Of a stretch of DNA of 64,000 bases, positions 48,281 through 56,227 are shown in pieces; position 1 is the first letter of the stretch, and every line of letters starts with the position of its first letter. The notes beneath the pieces are model-generated. The model had not been told where the DNA came from. It ran no database searches and worked only from the letters and a program-made list of their open reading frames with translations. Source of the DNA: Pseudomonas sp. SID14000 (GTDB lineage: Bacteria; Pseudomonadota; Gammaproteobacteria; Pseudomonadales; Pseudomonadaceae); contig NZ_NFZQ01000011.1 in the NCBI RefSeq assembly GCF_002165135.1, forward strand, positions 62,001 through 126,000, read 5' to 3'. The translations under genes and the position numbers were made by a program.

Positions 48281-48352
48281 GGGCCTCTTCGCGGGCATGC
48301 CCGCTCCCACAGAAACACCACTGCTTTCAAGAGCGGTGAGATACCTGTGGGA
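48281..48352. repeat. REP element and truncated partner
   Basis: One REP copy (CTTCGCGGGCATGCCCGCTC...) and, 30 bp on, a cut-off copy that keeps only CCTGTGGGAG. It opens the 567-bp gene-free stretch before sbcD. Confidence 0.7.
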
Positions 48353-48400
48353 GATTCTATGGTTTTTGGCAAGCCTGCTCTTGTCATGACATCTTTGTTG

Positions 48401-48666
48401 CCAGTGAGATCGAGCGCCGCCCGCGCGGCGCTTCGCGGGACAAGCCCGCTCCCACATTTGTTGCAACGTGCCGAACCTGTCAGGCCATGGTTGCCTGCCT
48501 TGGTGCATGTCTTGAGACTGGTGAGGCGGCGGCAGCGCCAGCCGAGAAATTGAGTCAGACCAACAAGGCTGATAACCATGGCCCAACAGACATGGCCACG
48601 TTGCAACAAATGTGGGAGCGGGCTTGTCCCGCGAAGCGCCGCGCGGGCGGCGCTCGATCTCACTGG
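48401..48666. repeat. 70-bp perfect inverted repeat carrying REP sequences
   Basis: Left arm 48401-48470 and right arm 48597-48666 are exact reverse complements over 70 bp, each containing a nested CGCCGCCCGCGCGGCG palindrome and a REP core (CGCGGGACAAGCCCGCTCCC). The 126-bp spacer has no gene and begins and ends with imperfect CCATGG-containing symmetry. No transposase is adjacent. Confidence 0.9.
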
Positions 48667-48833
48667 CGCAGAAAGAATCAAGGCATGCACTATGCACCAC
48701 CTCAAACCCAGTTTGCACTGGGCAGCTATGTGCCGCACAGCGGCCCCATGCTTGGGTTACCATACCGCCCTTGCGCAACACCCATCACCCAAGCCAAGCC
48801 CCGCTTGCTCGACTCGACACCAACAGGTCATCC

Positions 48834-50072
48834 ATGCGTCTGTTTCATACCTCCGACTGGCACCTGGGCCAAAGCCTGCACGGCCAGGAACGCGACTTCG
48901 AACATGCCTGCTTCCTCGACTGGCTGCTCGGCCAGCTGCGCCTGCGCCAGCCGGATGCGTTGCTGATCGCCGGCGATATCTTCGACACGGTCAACCCGCC
49001 GGTCAAAGCCCAGGAACGTCTCTACGACTTCATCGTCCAGGCCCACGAGCAACAGCCGAAGCTGGACATCGTAATGATCGCCGGCAACCACGACTCCGGC
49101 TCGCGCATCGAGCTGCCCGCGGCACTGATGCGCCGCCTGCGCACCCATGCCCTTGGCCGTGTGCACTGGTTGGACGAGGGCCAGCTGGACGCCGAGCGCC
49201 TGCTGATTCCGCTGACCAACGGCCGTGGCAAGGTCGCCGCCTGGTGCCTGGCCCTGCCCTTCCTGCGCCCGGCCGAGGTGACCGGCCCGCAACTGGGTGA
49301 CGACTACCTGCGAGGCATCACCCAGGTGCACCAGCAACTGATCGCCGCCGCGCAAAAGAAGCGCAAGAAGGACCAGGCGCTGATCGCCATCAGCCACGCG
49401 CACATGGCCGGTGGCGCAGTGTCGGAGGACTCCGAGCGCAGCCTGATCATCGGCAACGCCGAGGCACTGCCGGCCAAGCTGTTCGACAAGGCCATCAGCT
49501 ACGTCGCCCTGGGCCACTTGCACAAGCCGCAGAAGGTCAACCGCGAAGAACGCATCCGCTACAGCGGCTCGCCGATCCCGCTGTCGTTCGCCGAGATCAA
49601 CTACCCGCACCAGGTGCTGGAAGTGGAGCTGGACGGCACCGGCCTGGTCAGCGTCGAACCACGCCCGGTACCGCGCGCCGTAGCCCTGCAACGGGTCGGC
49701 CCGGCACCACTGGGCGAACTGCTGGAGCAGTTGGCCGAGCTGCCAGTGATCGACCTGCTCGAAGACCCCAACCGCCAGCCCTGGCTGGAGGTGCGGGTGA
49801 TACTGGATGAGCCGCAACCCGACCTGCGCCAGCAGATCGAAACCGCACTGCAAGGCAAGGCCGTGCGCCTGATCCGCATCAGCGCCGAATACGCCGGCCG
49901 CAACAACGCAGAAGACGATGACCTGGCCTTTGTCGAACTGGCCCAGATGACCCCGCAAGACCTGTTCAGCCGCGCCTGGGAGCAGGCCTATGGCAACCCC
50001 GCCGACGAACAGGCGCTGGCCGACTTCGCCCTGCTGTTGCAGGACGTGCAGCAAGAAGAGGAACAGCCATGA
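48834..50072 (+). CDS. sbcD: exonuclease SbcCD, nuclease subunit D
   Basis: A 412-residue Mre11-family nuclease that, with SbcC, cuts hairpins and protein-blocked DNA ends. Phosphoesterase motifs in order: TSDWHLGQSLHG, AGDIFDTVNPP, IAGNHDSGSRIE, ISHAHMAGG and YVALGHLHKPQ. The ATG overlaps nothing upstream; its stop overlaps sbcC by ATGA. Confidence 0.96.
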   Translation: MRLFHTSDWHLGQSLHGQERDFEHACFLDWLLGQLRLRQPDALLIAGDIFDTVNPPVKAQERLYDFIVQAHEQQPKLDIVMIAGNHDSGSRIELPAALMRRLRTHALGRVHWLDEGQLDAERLLIPLTNGRGKVAAWCLALPFLRPAEVTGPQLGDDYLRGITQVHQQLIAAAQKKRKKDQALIAISHAHMAGGAVSEDSERSLIIGNAEALPAKLFDKAISYVALGHLHKPQKVNREERIRYSGSPIPLSFAEINYPHQVLEVELDGTGLVSVEPRPVPRAVALQRVGPAPLGELLEQLAELPVIDLLEDPNRQPWLEVRVILDEPQPDLRQQIETALQGKAVRLIRISAEYAGRNNAEDDDLAFVELAQMTPQDLFSRAWEQAYGNPADEQALADFALLLQDVQQEEEQP

Positions 50073-53000
50073 AGATTCTCGCCATCCGCCTGAAGAACCT
50101 GGCATCCCTGGCCGGCCCGGTCGACATCGACTTCACCGCCGAGCCGCTGGCCAGCGCCGGCCTGTTCGCCATCACCGGGCCCACCGGTGCCGGCAAGAGT
50201 ACCCTGCTCGATGCCCTGTGCCTGGCGCTGTTCGGCACCGTGCCACGCCTGAACGACATTGGCCGCGAAGCCAAGGTGCCGGACGCCGACGGTGAAATCC
50301 CCACCTCCGACCCGCGCAACCTGCTGCGCCGCGGCACCGGCAGCGGCTTTGCCGAAGTCGATTTCGTCGGCATCGATGGCCGCCGCTACCGTGCCCGCTG
50401 GGAAGCCAACCGCGCCCGCGACAAGGCCAACGGCAAGCTGCAGCACAGCCGCCAGAGCCTCTACGACCTGGATAGCGAGCAGGTGCTGGGCAGCGGCAAG
50501 AACGAATACAAGCAGCTGGTCGAAGCTCGCCTGGGCCTGAATTTCGAACAGTTCACCCGCGCGGTGATGCTGGCCCAGAGCGAGTTCGGTGCCTTCCTCA
50601 AAGCCGACGACAAAGAGCGCAGCGAGCTGCTGGAAAAGCTCACCAACACTGCCATCTACACCCGCCTGGGCCAGCGCGCCTTCAGCAAGGCCCGCGAAGC
50701 CGGCGAGGCCCATAATGCCCTGAAGGACCGTGCCAGCCACCTGCTGCCGATGGCCGCCGAAGCCCGTGCCGAACTCGACCAGCGCCTGGAGCAGGCGCAG
50801 CAGCAGTTCAAGGCCGACCAGGCCGGCGAACGCCAGCTGGAACAGCAACGCAACTGGCTGAACGAGCAGCGCCAGCTGCAGGCCCAGCACGCCGAAGCCA
50901 GCACCGCGCTGCAGGCCGCCGAACAGGACTGGCAACAACTGGCCGACCAGCGCCTGGACCTCGTGCGCCTGGAGCGCCTGGCCCCACAGCGCCACCAGTT
51001 CCACCGCCAGCAGACACTGACCGAGCAACTGGCACCGGTGGCCGCGAAGATTGCCGAGCAACAGCATCAACAAGCCGAACTGCAGGTACGCACCAGCGAG
51101 CTCGAACAGGCACTGGACGCCGCGCGTCAGGCGCTTGCCGATAGCCAGGCCCGACACAGCGAAAACACCCCGCGCCTGCGCCAGGCCTTTGCCGCCCAGG
51201 ACAACCTGGCCCGCCTGGACCAGGAACTGGCAGCGCAGCGCAGCACCAGCCAACAGGCCGAGCAACAGGTCGCAGAAGGCCAGCAGCACCTGCAGCAGCT
51301 GGAAGACAACCAGCAGCGCAGCCTGCAGCAACTGGCGCAGATCGACACCGCGCTCGCCGACAGCCAGCACCTGGCGGGCCTGGCAAATGCCTGGCACGCC
51401 TACCTGCCACAACTGAAGCAGGTGATGCTGATCGGTGGCCGCCTGGCCAAGGGCCGTGAAGAACTGCCCGGCCTGCAGGCCCAGGCCAGCCAGGCCAATG
51501 CGCACTTGCAGGCCGAGCGCGATGCCTTCGAGTTGCTGTTCCGCGAGGCCAAGGCCGAACCCCAGGCCCTGGCAGAACAGATCGACTTGCTGGGTGGCAT
51601 GCTGCAGGACAACCGCAAGCAGCAGCGCGCCGTGGAAGAGCTGTCACGCCTGCATGGCCGTGAACTGGAACTGCGCCAGCAGCTGGAGGCCGTGCGCGCG
51701 CGTCAGCAGCAGGCCATGCAGCAACGCCAGCAACTGATTGCCGAAGGCACCGCCGCCAAGGCCGAACTGGAAGCCGCCGAGCAGGCGCTCAACCTCACCC
51801 GCCAGTTGCTGGAACGCCAGCGCCTGGCACGTAACACCAGCGTCGAAGAGTTGCGCGGCCAGTTGCGCGACGGCGAACCTTGCCCGGTGTGCGGCAGCGC
51901 CGAGCACCCGTTCCACCAGCCTGAAGCACTGCTGCAAAGCCTGGGTCGCCATGACCAGGCCGAGGAGGACGCCGCACAGAAGCAGGTCGAAACCCTCAAC
52001 AGCAAGCTGGTGGAGCTGCGCACCCAGCTGGGTGTGGTCAACGCCCAGCTCAAGGACTACCAGCAGCAACAGCAGCAACTGAGCGAACAGCTGCAACCGC
52101 TGGTGGCCCAGGTGCAGGCACACAGCCTGTGGCCTGCCCTCGCCCCGCAGGACGACAGGGCCCGCAGTGCCTGGCTCGACAGCCAGTTGCGACGCCTGGA
52201 CGAAGAAATCGGCCAGGACGAGAAACGCCAGAGCGCCCTGCTCGCCCTGCAAAAAGATGCAGCCCGTCTCAACCAGCAACTGCAGGCCGCCCAGCAGGCG
52301 CAACAGCAGGCCCAGCGCCACCTGGAGCAACAGCACCAGGCCCTGGCCAGCGACGAGCAGCAGTTGCAGCAAAGCCTTGACGACCTGGCAGGCGTGTTGC
52401 CCGAAGAGGCCCTCAAGGCCTTGAACGACGACCCGGCCAATGCCTTCCTCGCCCTGGACCAGCAGATCGCCCAGCGCCTGCAACAACTGGAGCAGCGCAA
52501 GGACGAACAGGAAGAACAGCAAGCCCGCCAGGCCCAGCTGGACAAACTGCGCGACCAGCAACAGGTGCGCGTGCAGACCCTGCAGCAGTTGCAGCAGAAG
52601 CTTGCCGCCCTCGACGAGCAGCGCCAACAGGCCCAGGCTTCGCTCAGCGAACTGCTGGGCGAGCACGCCAGCGCCGAAGCCTGGCAACAGCACATGGACG
52701 CCGCGCTGGAGCAGGCCCGCGCCCTCGATGCCGACACTGCCCAGCGCCTGCAGGACCTGCGCACCCAAGGCGTGCAACTGGCCAGCGAACTCAGGGCCAA
52801 CACCCAGCAGCAACAGGCGCTGGACGCCGAATGCCAGCAGTTGCAGGGCCAGATCGCCCAGTGGCGTGGTGAACACCCGGAATTGGACGACGCTGGCCTG
52901 GATCGCCTGCTGGGCATGGATGACACGCAGGTCAATGAACTGCGCCAGCGCCTGCAAGGCGCCGAAAAAGCCATCGAACAGGGCCGCGTGCTGCTGCAGG

Positions 53001-53713
53001 AACGTGAGCAACGCCTGCAGCAACATGCCGCGCAAATGACCGTGGATACCTCGGTCGACGCGTTGGAACAAGCCCTGACCGAACTGCGCGAACGCCTGGC
53101 CGGCCACGAGCAGCAATGCGCCGAATTGCGTGCACAGCAGGCCGATGACCAGCGTCGCCAACAGGCGCACCAGGCACTGGCGGCGGAAATCGAGCAGGCC
53201 CATCAGCAGTGGCAACGCTGGGCTCGCCTGAACGCCCTGATCGGTTCGGCTTCGGGCGATGTGTTCCGCAAGATCGCCCAGGGCTACAACCTCGACCTGC
53301 TGCTGCACCACGCCAACGCCCAACTGCGCCAGCTGGCCCGCCGCTACCGCCTCAAGCGCGGCGGCAGCGCCCTCGGCCTGCTGGTGCTGGACACCGAGAT
53401 GGGCGACGAACTGCGCTCGGTACACTCGCTGTCGGGCGGGGAAACCTTCCTGGTGTCGCTGGCCCTGGCCCTGGGCCTGGCCTCGATGGCCTCCAGCACA
53501 CTGCGCATCGAATCGCTGTTCATCGACGAAGGCTTCGGCAGCCTCGACCCCGAGTCGCTGCAACTGGCCATGGATGCCCTCGACGGCTTGCAGGCCCAGG
53601 GCCGCAAGGTGGCGGTGATTTCCCACGTGCAGGAAATGCACGAACGCATCCCGGTGCAGATCCAGGTGCGCCGCCAAGGCAACGGCCTGAGTGACGTGGA
53701 GGTGTGCGGGTGA
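50069..53713 (+). CDS. sbcC: exonuclease SbcCD, ATPase subunit C
   Basis: A 1214-residue Rad50-like SMC ATPase. Walker A GPTGAGKSTLLDALCLALFG near residue 35, Gln-rich coiled coils on both sides of a zinc hook (EPCPVCGSAEHPFHQP, about residue 605), then signature SLSGGETFLVSLALALGLA and Walker B SLFIDEGFGSLDPE. Works with the upstream SbcD. Large reading frames on the opposite strand are shadows of its Gln/Leu codons. Confidence 0.96.
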   Translation: MKILAIRLKNLASLAGPVDIDFTAEPLASAGLFAITGPTGAGKSTLLDALCLALFGTVPRLNDIGREAKVPDADGEIPTSDPRNLLRRGTGSGFAEVDFVGIDGRRYRARWEANRARDKANGKLQHSRQSLYDLDSEQVLGSGKNEYKQLVEARLGLNFEQFTRAVMLAQSEFGAFLKADDKERSELLEKLTNTAIYTRLGQRAFSKAREAGEAHNALKDRASHLLPMAAEARAELDQRLEQAQQQFKADQAGERQLEQQRNWLNEQRQLQAQHAEASTALQAAEQDWQQLADQRLDLVRLERLAPQRHQFHRQQTLTEQLAPVAAKIAEQQHQQAELQVRTSELEQALDAARQALADSQARHSENTPRLRQAFAAQDNLARLDQELAAQRSTSQQAEQQVAEGQQHLQQLEDNQQRSLQQLAQIDTALADSQHLAGLANAWHAYLPQLKQVMLIGGRLAKGREELPGLQAQASQANAHLQAERDAFELLFREAKAEPQALAEQIDLLGGMLQDNRKQQRAVEELSRLHGRELELRQQLEAVRARQQQAMQQRQQLIAEGTAAKAELEAAEQALNLTRQLLERQRLARNTSVEELRGQLRDGEPCPVCGSAEHPFHQPEALLQSLGRHDQAEEDAAQKQVETLNSKLVELRTQLGVVNAQLKDYQQQQQQLSEQLQPLVAQVQAHSLWPALAPQDDRARSAWLDSQLRRLDEEIGQDEKRQSALLALQKDAARLNQQLQAAQQAQQQAQRHLEQQHQALASDEQQLQQSLDDLAGVLPEEALKALNDDPANAFLALDQQIAQRLQQLEQRKDEQEEQQARQAQLDKLRDQQQVRVQTLQQLQQKLAALDEQRQQAQASLSELLGEHASAEAWQQHMDAALEQARALDADTAQRLQDLRTQGVQLASELRANTQQQQALDAECQQLQGQIAQWRGEHPELDDAGLDRLLGMDDTQVNELRQRLQGAEKAIEQGRVLLQEREQRLQQHAAQMTVDTSVDALEQALTELRERLAGHEQQCAELRAQQADDQRRQQAHQALAAEIEQAHQQWQRWARLNALIGSASGDVFRKIAQGYNLDLLLHHANAQLRQLARRYRLKRGGSALGLLVLDTEMGDELRSVHSLSGGETFLVSLALALGLASMASSTLRIESLFIDEGFGSLDPESLQLAMDALDGLQAQGRKVAVISHVQEMHERIPVQIQVRRQGNGLSDVEVCG

Positions 53714-54303
53714 TCCTCTACTCGTTCCGCCGCTGCCCCTGGGCCATGCGCGCGCGCCTGGCCTTGCGCTATGCAGGCTGCGAGGTGGAGATTCGCGAGG
53801 TGGCGATGAAGAACAAGCCGGCAGAACTGTTGGCCTTGTCGCCCAAGGGCACGGTGCCGGTACTGGACACCGGTGCCGAGGTGCTTGAGGAAAGCCTGGA
53901 CATCATGCGCTGGGCGCTGGCGCAAAACGACCCGCAGGACTGGCGGCTGCAGGCCGACCCTGTGGCGGCTCAGCAGGCTGAAACACTGATTGCGCGCAAC
54001 GACAGCACGTTCAAGGCACAGGTGAACCTGTACAAGTATGCCGAGCGCTACCCAGAGCATACCCGCGAGCATTACCGCCAGCAGGCCGAGGCCTGGCTGG
54101 CGGAGCTCGAAGGCCTGCTGGCGGGCCGGCCCTACTTGCTGGCCACTCACCCGAGCATTGTCGATGCCGCGTTGCTGCCCCTGATGCGCCAGTTTGCCGG
54201 GGTCGAACCGCAGTGGTTCGCCGAGGCAGCTTATCCGCGGGTGCGGAGCTGGCTGGAGGGGTGGCTGGCTTCGGACCTGTTCAGGTCAGTCATGGCCAAG
54301 TGA
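53704..54303 (+). CDS. glutathione S-transferase-like protein
   Basis: A 199-residue protein with a thioredoxin-fold N-terminus (VILYSFRRCPWAMRARLALR, then LSPKGTVPVLDTG, the cis-Pro loop) and a helical C-terminal domain. The single Cys of CPWA suggests glutaredoxin-like or GST-omega-like chemistry. Start GTG at 53704 overlaps sbcC by 10 nt; a second GTG two codons later is possible. Confidence 0.85.
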   Translation: MRVILYSFRRCPWAMRARLALRYAGCEVEIREVAMKNKPAELLALSPKGTVPVLDTGAEVLEESLDIMRWALAQNDPQDWRLQADPVAAQQAETLIARNDSTFKAQVNLYKYAERYPEHTREHYRQQAEAWLAELEGLLAGRPYLLATHPSIVDAALLPLMRQFAGVEPQWFAEAAYPRVRSWLEGWLASDLFRSVMAK

Positions 54304-54326
54304 ACAACTATCAGCATTGCACGGTA

Positions 54327-54371
54327 CCCTGTGGGAGCGGCCTTGTGTCGCGAAAGGCCGCTCCCACAGGG
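54327..54371. repeat. REP-type hairpin, 18-bp perfect arms
   Basis: CCCTGTGGGAGCGGCCTT and its reverse complement around a 9-nt loop. It lies between convergent genes and may act as an attenuator. No T-tract. Confidence 0.85.
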
Positions 54372-54388
54372 CCCGTGCCAGGCTTGAG

Positions 54389-54568
54389 TCAGTGGTGGTG
54401 CTTGCCACTCAAGGCCGCATGGAAATTGGCACTCTGGCGCAGGTACTGCTCGGTGTAGCTATGGGTAGCGGACGCCTTGCCGCTGCTATCGGCATGGGCA
54501 TGCGCTGGCAATACGACCGAAGCGGAAATGGCGGATGCGGCAATGACCGGGAAGAGATTGAAGTTCAT
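54389..54568 (-). CDS. small secreted His-rich protein
   Basis: A 59-residue protein with a signal peptide (MNFNLFPVIAASAISASVVL, cleavage after AHA) and a short mature part ending in GKHHH. GAGGTC lies upstream of the ATG at 54566-54568. Mature chain of about 35 residues with a His tail might bind metal; function unknown. Confidence 0.6.
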   Translation of the reverse strand: MNFNLFPVIAASAISASVVLPAHAHADSSGKASATHSYTEQYLRQSANFHAALSGKHHH

Positions 54569-54690
54569 CTGGGCTGACCTCGACGGCGGTGGTTTGACGT
54601 TGGCCCGTTTGGGCCTTGGGTCAAACTTACGCCGCCGAGGCCGCAGGCAAAAATTCATTGCGGCAGTATCGATTATCACGTCGTTCGATA

Positions 54691-55821
54691 TCACTCGATG
54701 AACTTCAGGTCCGACGGTGCATCCTGCTTCAGCGTCTGCACCGTCTCCAACAGCTTGCCACTGCGCGGATCGCGGCGTATCACCACGATCTGGTTGCTCT
54801 TCTGGTTGGCCACCAACAGGAAGTTGTCACTCGGGTCGAGGGCGAACTCGCGAGGATGATCACCCTCCACCGAACGGCGTTGCAGGAACGTCAGCTGGCC
54901 ATCCTGCTTGCCTACGCTGAATGCCACGATCTCGTTGGCCGTGCCGCGGTTGCTCACATACAGGAAGCGCCCGTCTGCCGACAGGTGCAAGCCGCCGGCC
55001 GCCTTCGCCGCGGCTTCCTGGCGCTCGGTCAGGGGCAGGCGCTGGCGTTCGACCAGGTTGCCGTCCTGCACGTCGAACATCACCACTTCGGCGGTCATCT
55101 CCAGGGTCAGGTAGGCGTGCCGGCCCTTGGCGTCGAACAGCAGGTGGCGCGGCCCGCTGCCTGGCGGCAAGTCCACCGACGCGGGGATCGCCGGCGTCAA
55201 CGGACGGTCTGTGCTGGCACCGTCGTAGCGGTAGATGAACACCTTGTCGGCCCCCAGGTCGCTGGCATACAGGTGCCGACCATCCGGTGACAGCACCAGC
55301 GAATGCACATGGGCGCTGGCCTGGCGCTCGGGGTTGACCCCGCTCGACTTGTGCCGGGCTTGCTGCACCACCGGCTTGAGCTTGCCGTCCCTGGCCACCG
55401 GGACCACCACCAGGCTACCGCCGGGGTCGGGCTTGACCGCGTAATTGGCCACGAACAGATAACGCTGGTCCTGGCTGAGGCTGGCGTGGGTCGGCTCGTC
55501 ACCTTGGCTGGGCACCTGGCTGAGGGGCTTGATCTCGCCTTTCGCACTGACGCCGAAACTGCTGACATTGCCGTTTGGGGCTTCGTTGACCGCGAACAGC
55601 TGGCGTTGATCGGCCGACAGTACCAGCCAAGAAGGGCTGACACTCTTCACTACCTGCTGCGGCGCAGGGTCGATATGGCCGGTCTTTTCGTCAAACTGAT
55701 AGCGATAGATGCCCTGACTGGCGCCATCGGTGTAACTGCCCACCAGCAAGGTGGCAGCATGGGCGTTGATAGCCACGCTCATCAGGCTAGCGGTCAGCAG
55801 GCTCGTCCAGATCCGGTTCAT
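54691..55821 (-). CDS. lactonase-family seven-bladed beta-propeller, exported
   Basis: About 376 residues with a Sec signal (SLLTASLMSVAINAHA) and lactonase/YbhE-type blade repeats (ATLLVGSYTDGASQGIYRYQ; VHSLVLSPDGRHLYASDLGA; GLHLSADGRFLYVSNRGTAN). The cytoplasmic member YbhE is 6-phosphogluconolactonase; a periplasmic location makes that role unlikely here. Several ATGs within 30 nt are possible, and the start overlaps the DUF5629 gene. Confidence 0.85.
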   Translation of the reverse strand: MNRIWTSLLTASLMSVAINAHAATLLVGSYTDGASQGIYRYQFDEKTGHIDPAPQQVVKSVSPSWLVLSADQRQLFAVNEAPNGNVSSFGVSAKGEIKPLSQVPSQGDEPTHASLSQDQRYLFVANYAVKPDPGGSLVVVPVARDGKLKPVVQQARHKSSGVNPERQASAHVHSLVLSPDGRHLYASDLGADKVFIYRYDGASTDRPLTPAIPASVDLPPGSGPRHLLFDAKGRHAYLTLEMTAEVVMFDVQDGNLVERQRLPLTERQEAAAKAAGGLHLSADGRFLYVSNRGTANEIVAFSVGKQDGQLTFLQRRSVEGDHPREFALDPSDNFLLVANQKSNQIVVIRRDPRSGKLLETVQTLKQDAPSDLKFIE

Positions 55822-56077
55822 CTTCGTCATCGTCCGGGGCGCGAAAGGCACTCATACAGACTAGTCGATGCGCGCCATTGGCATCGTCGAGTTGCCACTC
55901 GTCACCCACGGCGACGGCAGCAGTGATCTGATCGGGGGTGAAGGACCAGCGGCGGAGTTGGCGGCCGTCCATGCACTCGATGGTGAGGCCGGATTCGTCG
56001 GAGCTGAAATCGAAGGCGTGCAGGCCGTCGATCAGGAGCATGTCGCAGGACTGCAGGGCGGTGGCGAGGGGGGACAT
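55787..56077 (-). CDS. DUF5629 family protein
   Basis: A 96-residue acidic protein (MSPLATALQSCDMLLIDGLH ... DDDEDEPDLDEPADR). The CDMLLIDGLHAFDF block fits the Pseudomonas DUF5629 family. The C-terminus overlaps the lactonase-family gene by 35 nt, so the two are likely co-transcribed. Function unknown. Confidence 0.72.
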   Translation of the reverse strand: MSPLATALQSCDMLLIDGLHAFDFSSDESGLTIECMDGRQLRRWSFTPDQITAAVAVGDEWQLDDANGAHRLVCMSAFRAPDDDEDEPDLDEPADR

Positions 56078-56130
56078 GGGGGTACCAATCTGAAATGAAC
56101 CGGCATTATAGCCCTGGGGCTGCCTTGCAG

Positions 56131-56205
56131 CCCATTCGCAGCACAAGGCTGCTCCTACAGAAGGTTCGCGGTCGCCTGTAGGAGCAGCCTTGTGCTGCGA
56201 ATGGG
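56131..56205. repeat. 30-bp perfect inverted repeat
   Basis: CCCATTCGCAGCACAAGGCT... and its exact reverse complement around a 15-bp spacer, of a different sequence family from the GCGGGTAAACCCGC REPs but sharing the CTCCTACAG/CTGTAGGAG ends. Lies after the RND exporter gene. Confidence 0.88.
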
Positions 56206-56227
56206 CCGCAGAGCGGCCCCCAACGAT

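Noticed and set aside
51644..53677. 677-codon minus-strand frame opposite sbcC, rich in Leu/Gln
   Set aside because: Complement of the Gln/Leu-repetitive coiled coil of SbcC; no recognisable motif.
54691..55821. Naming the lactonase-family gene as pgl (6-phosphogluconolactonase)
   Set aside because: The signal peptide places it outside the cytoplasm, where its supposed substrate would be absent.
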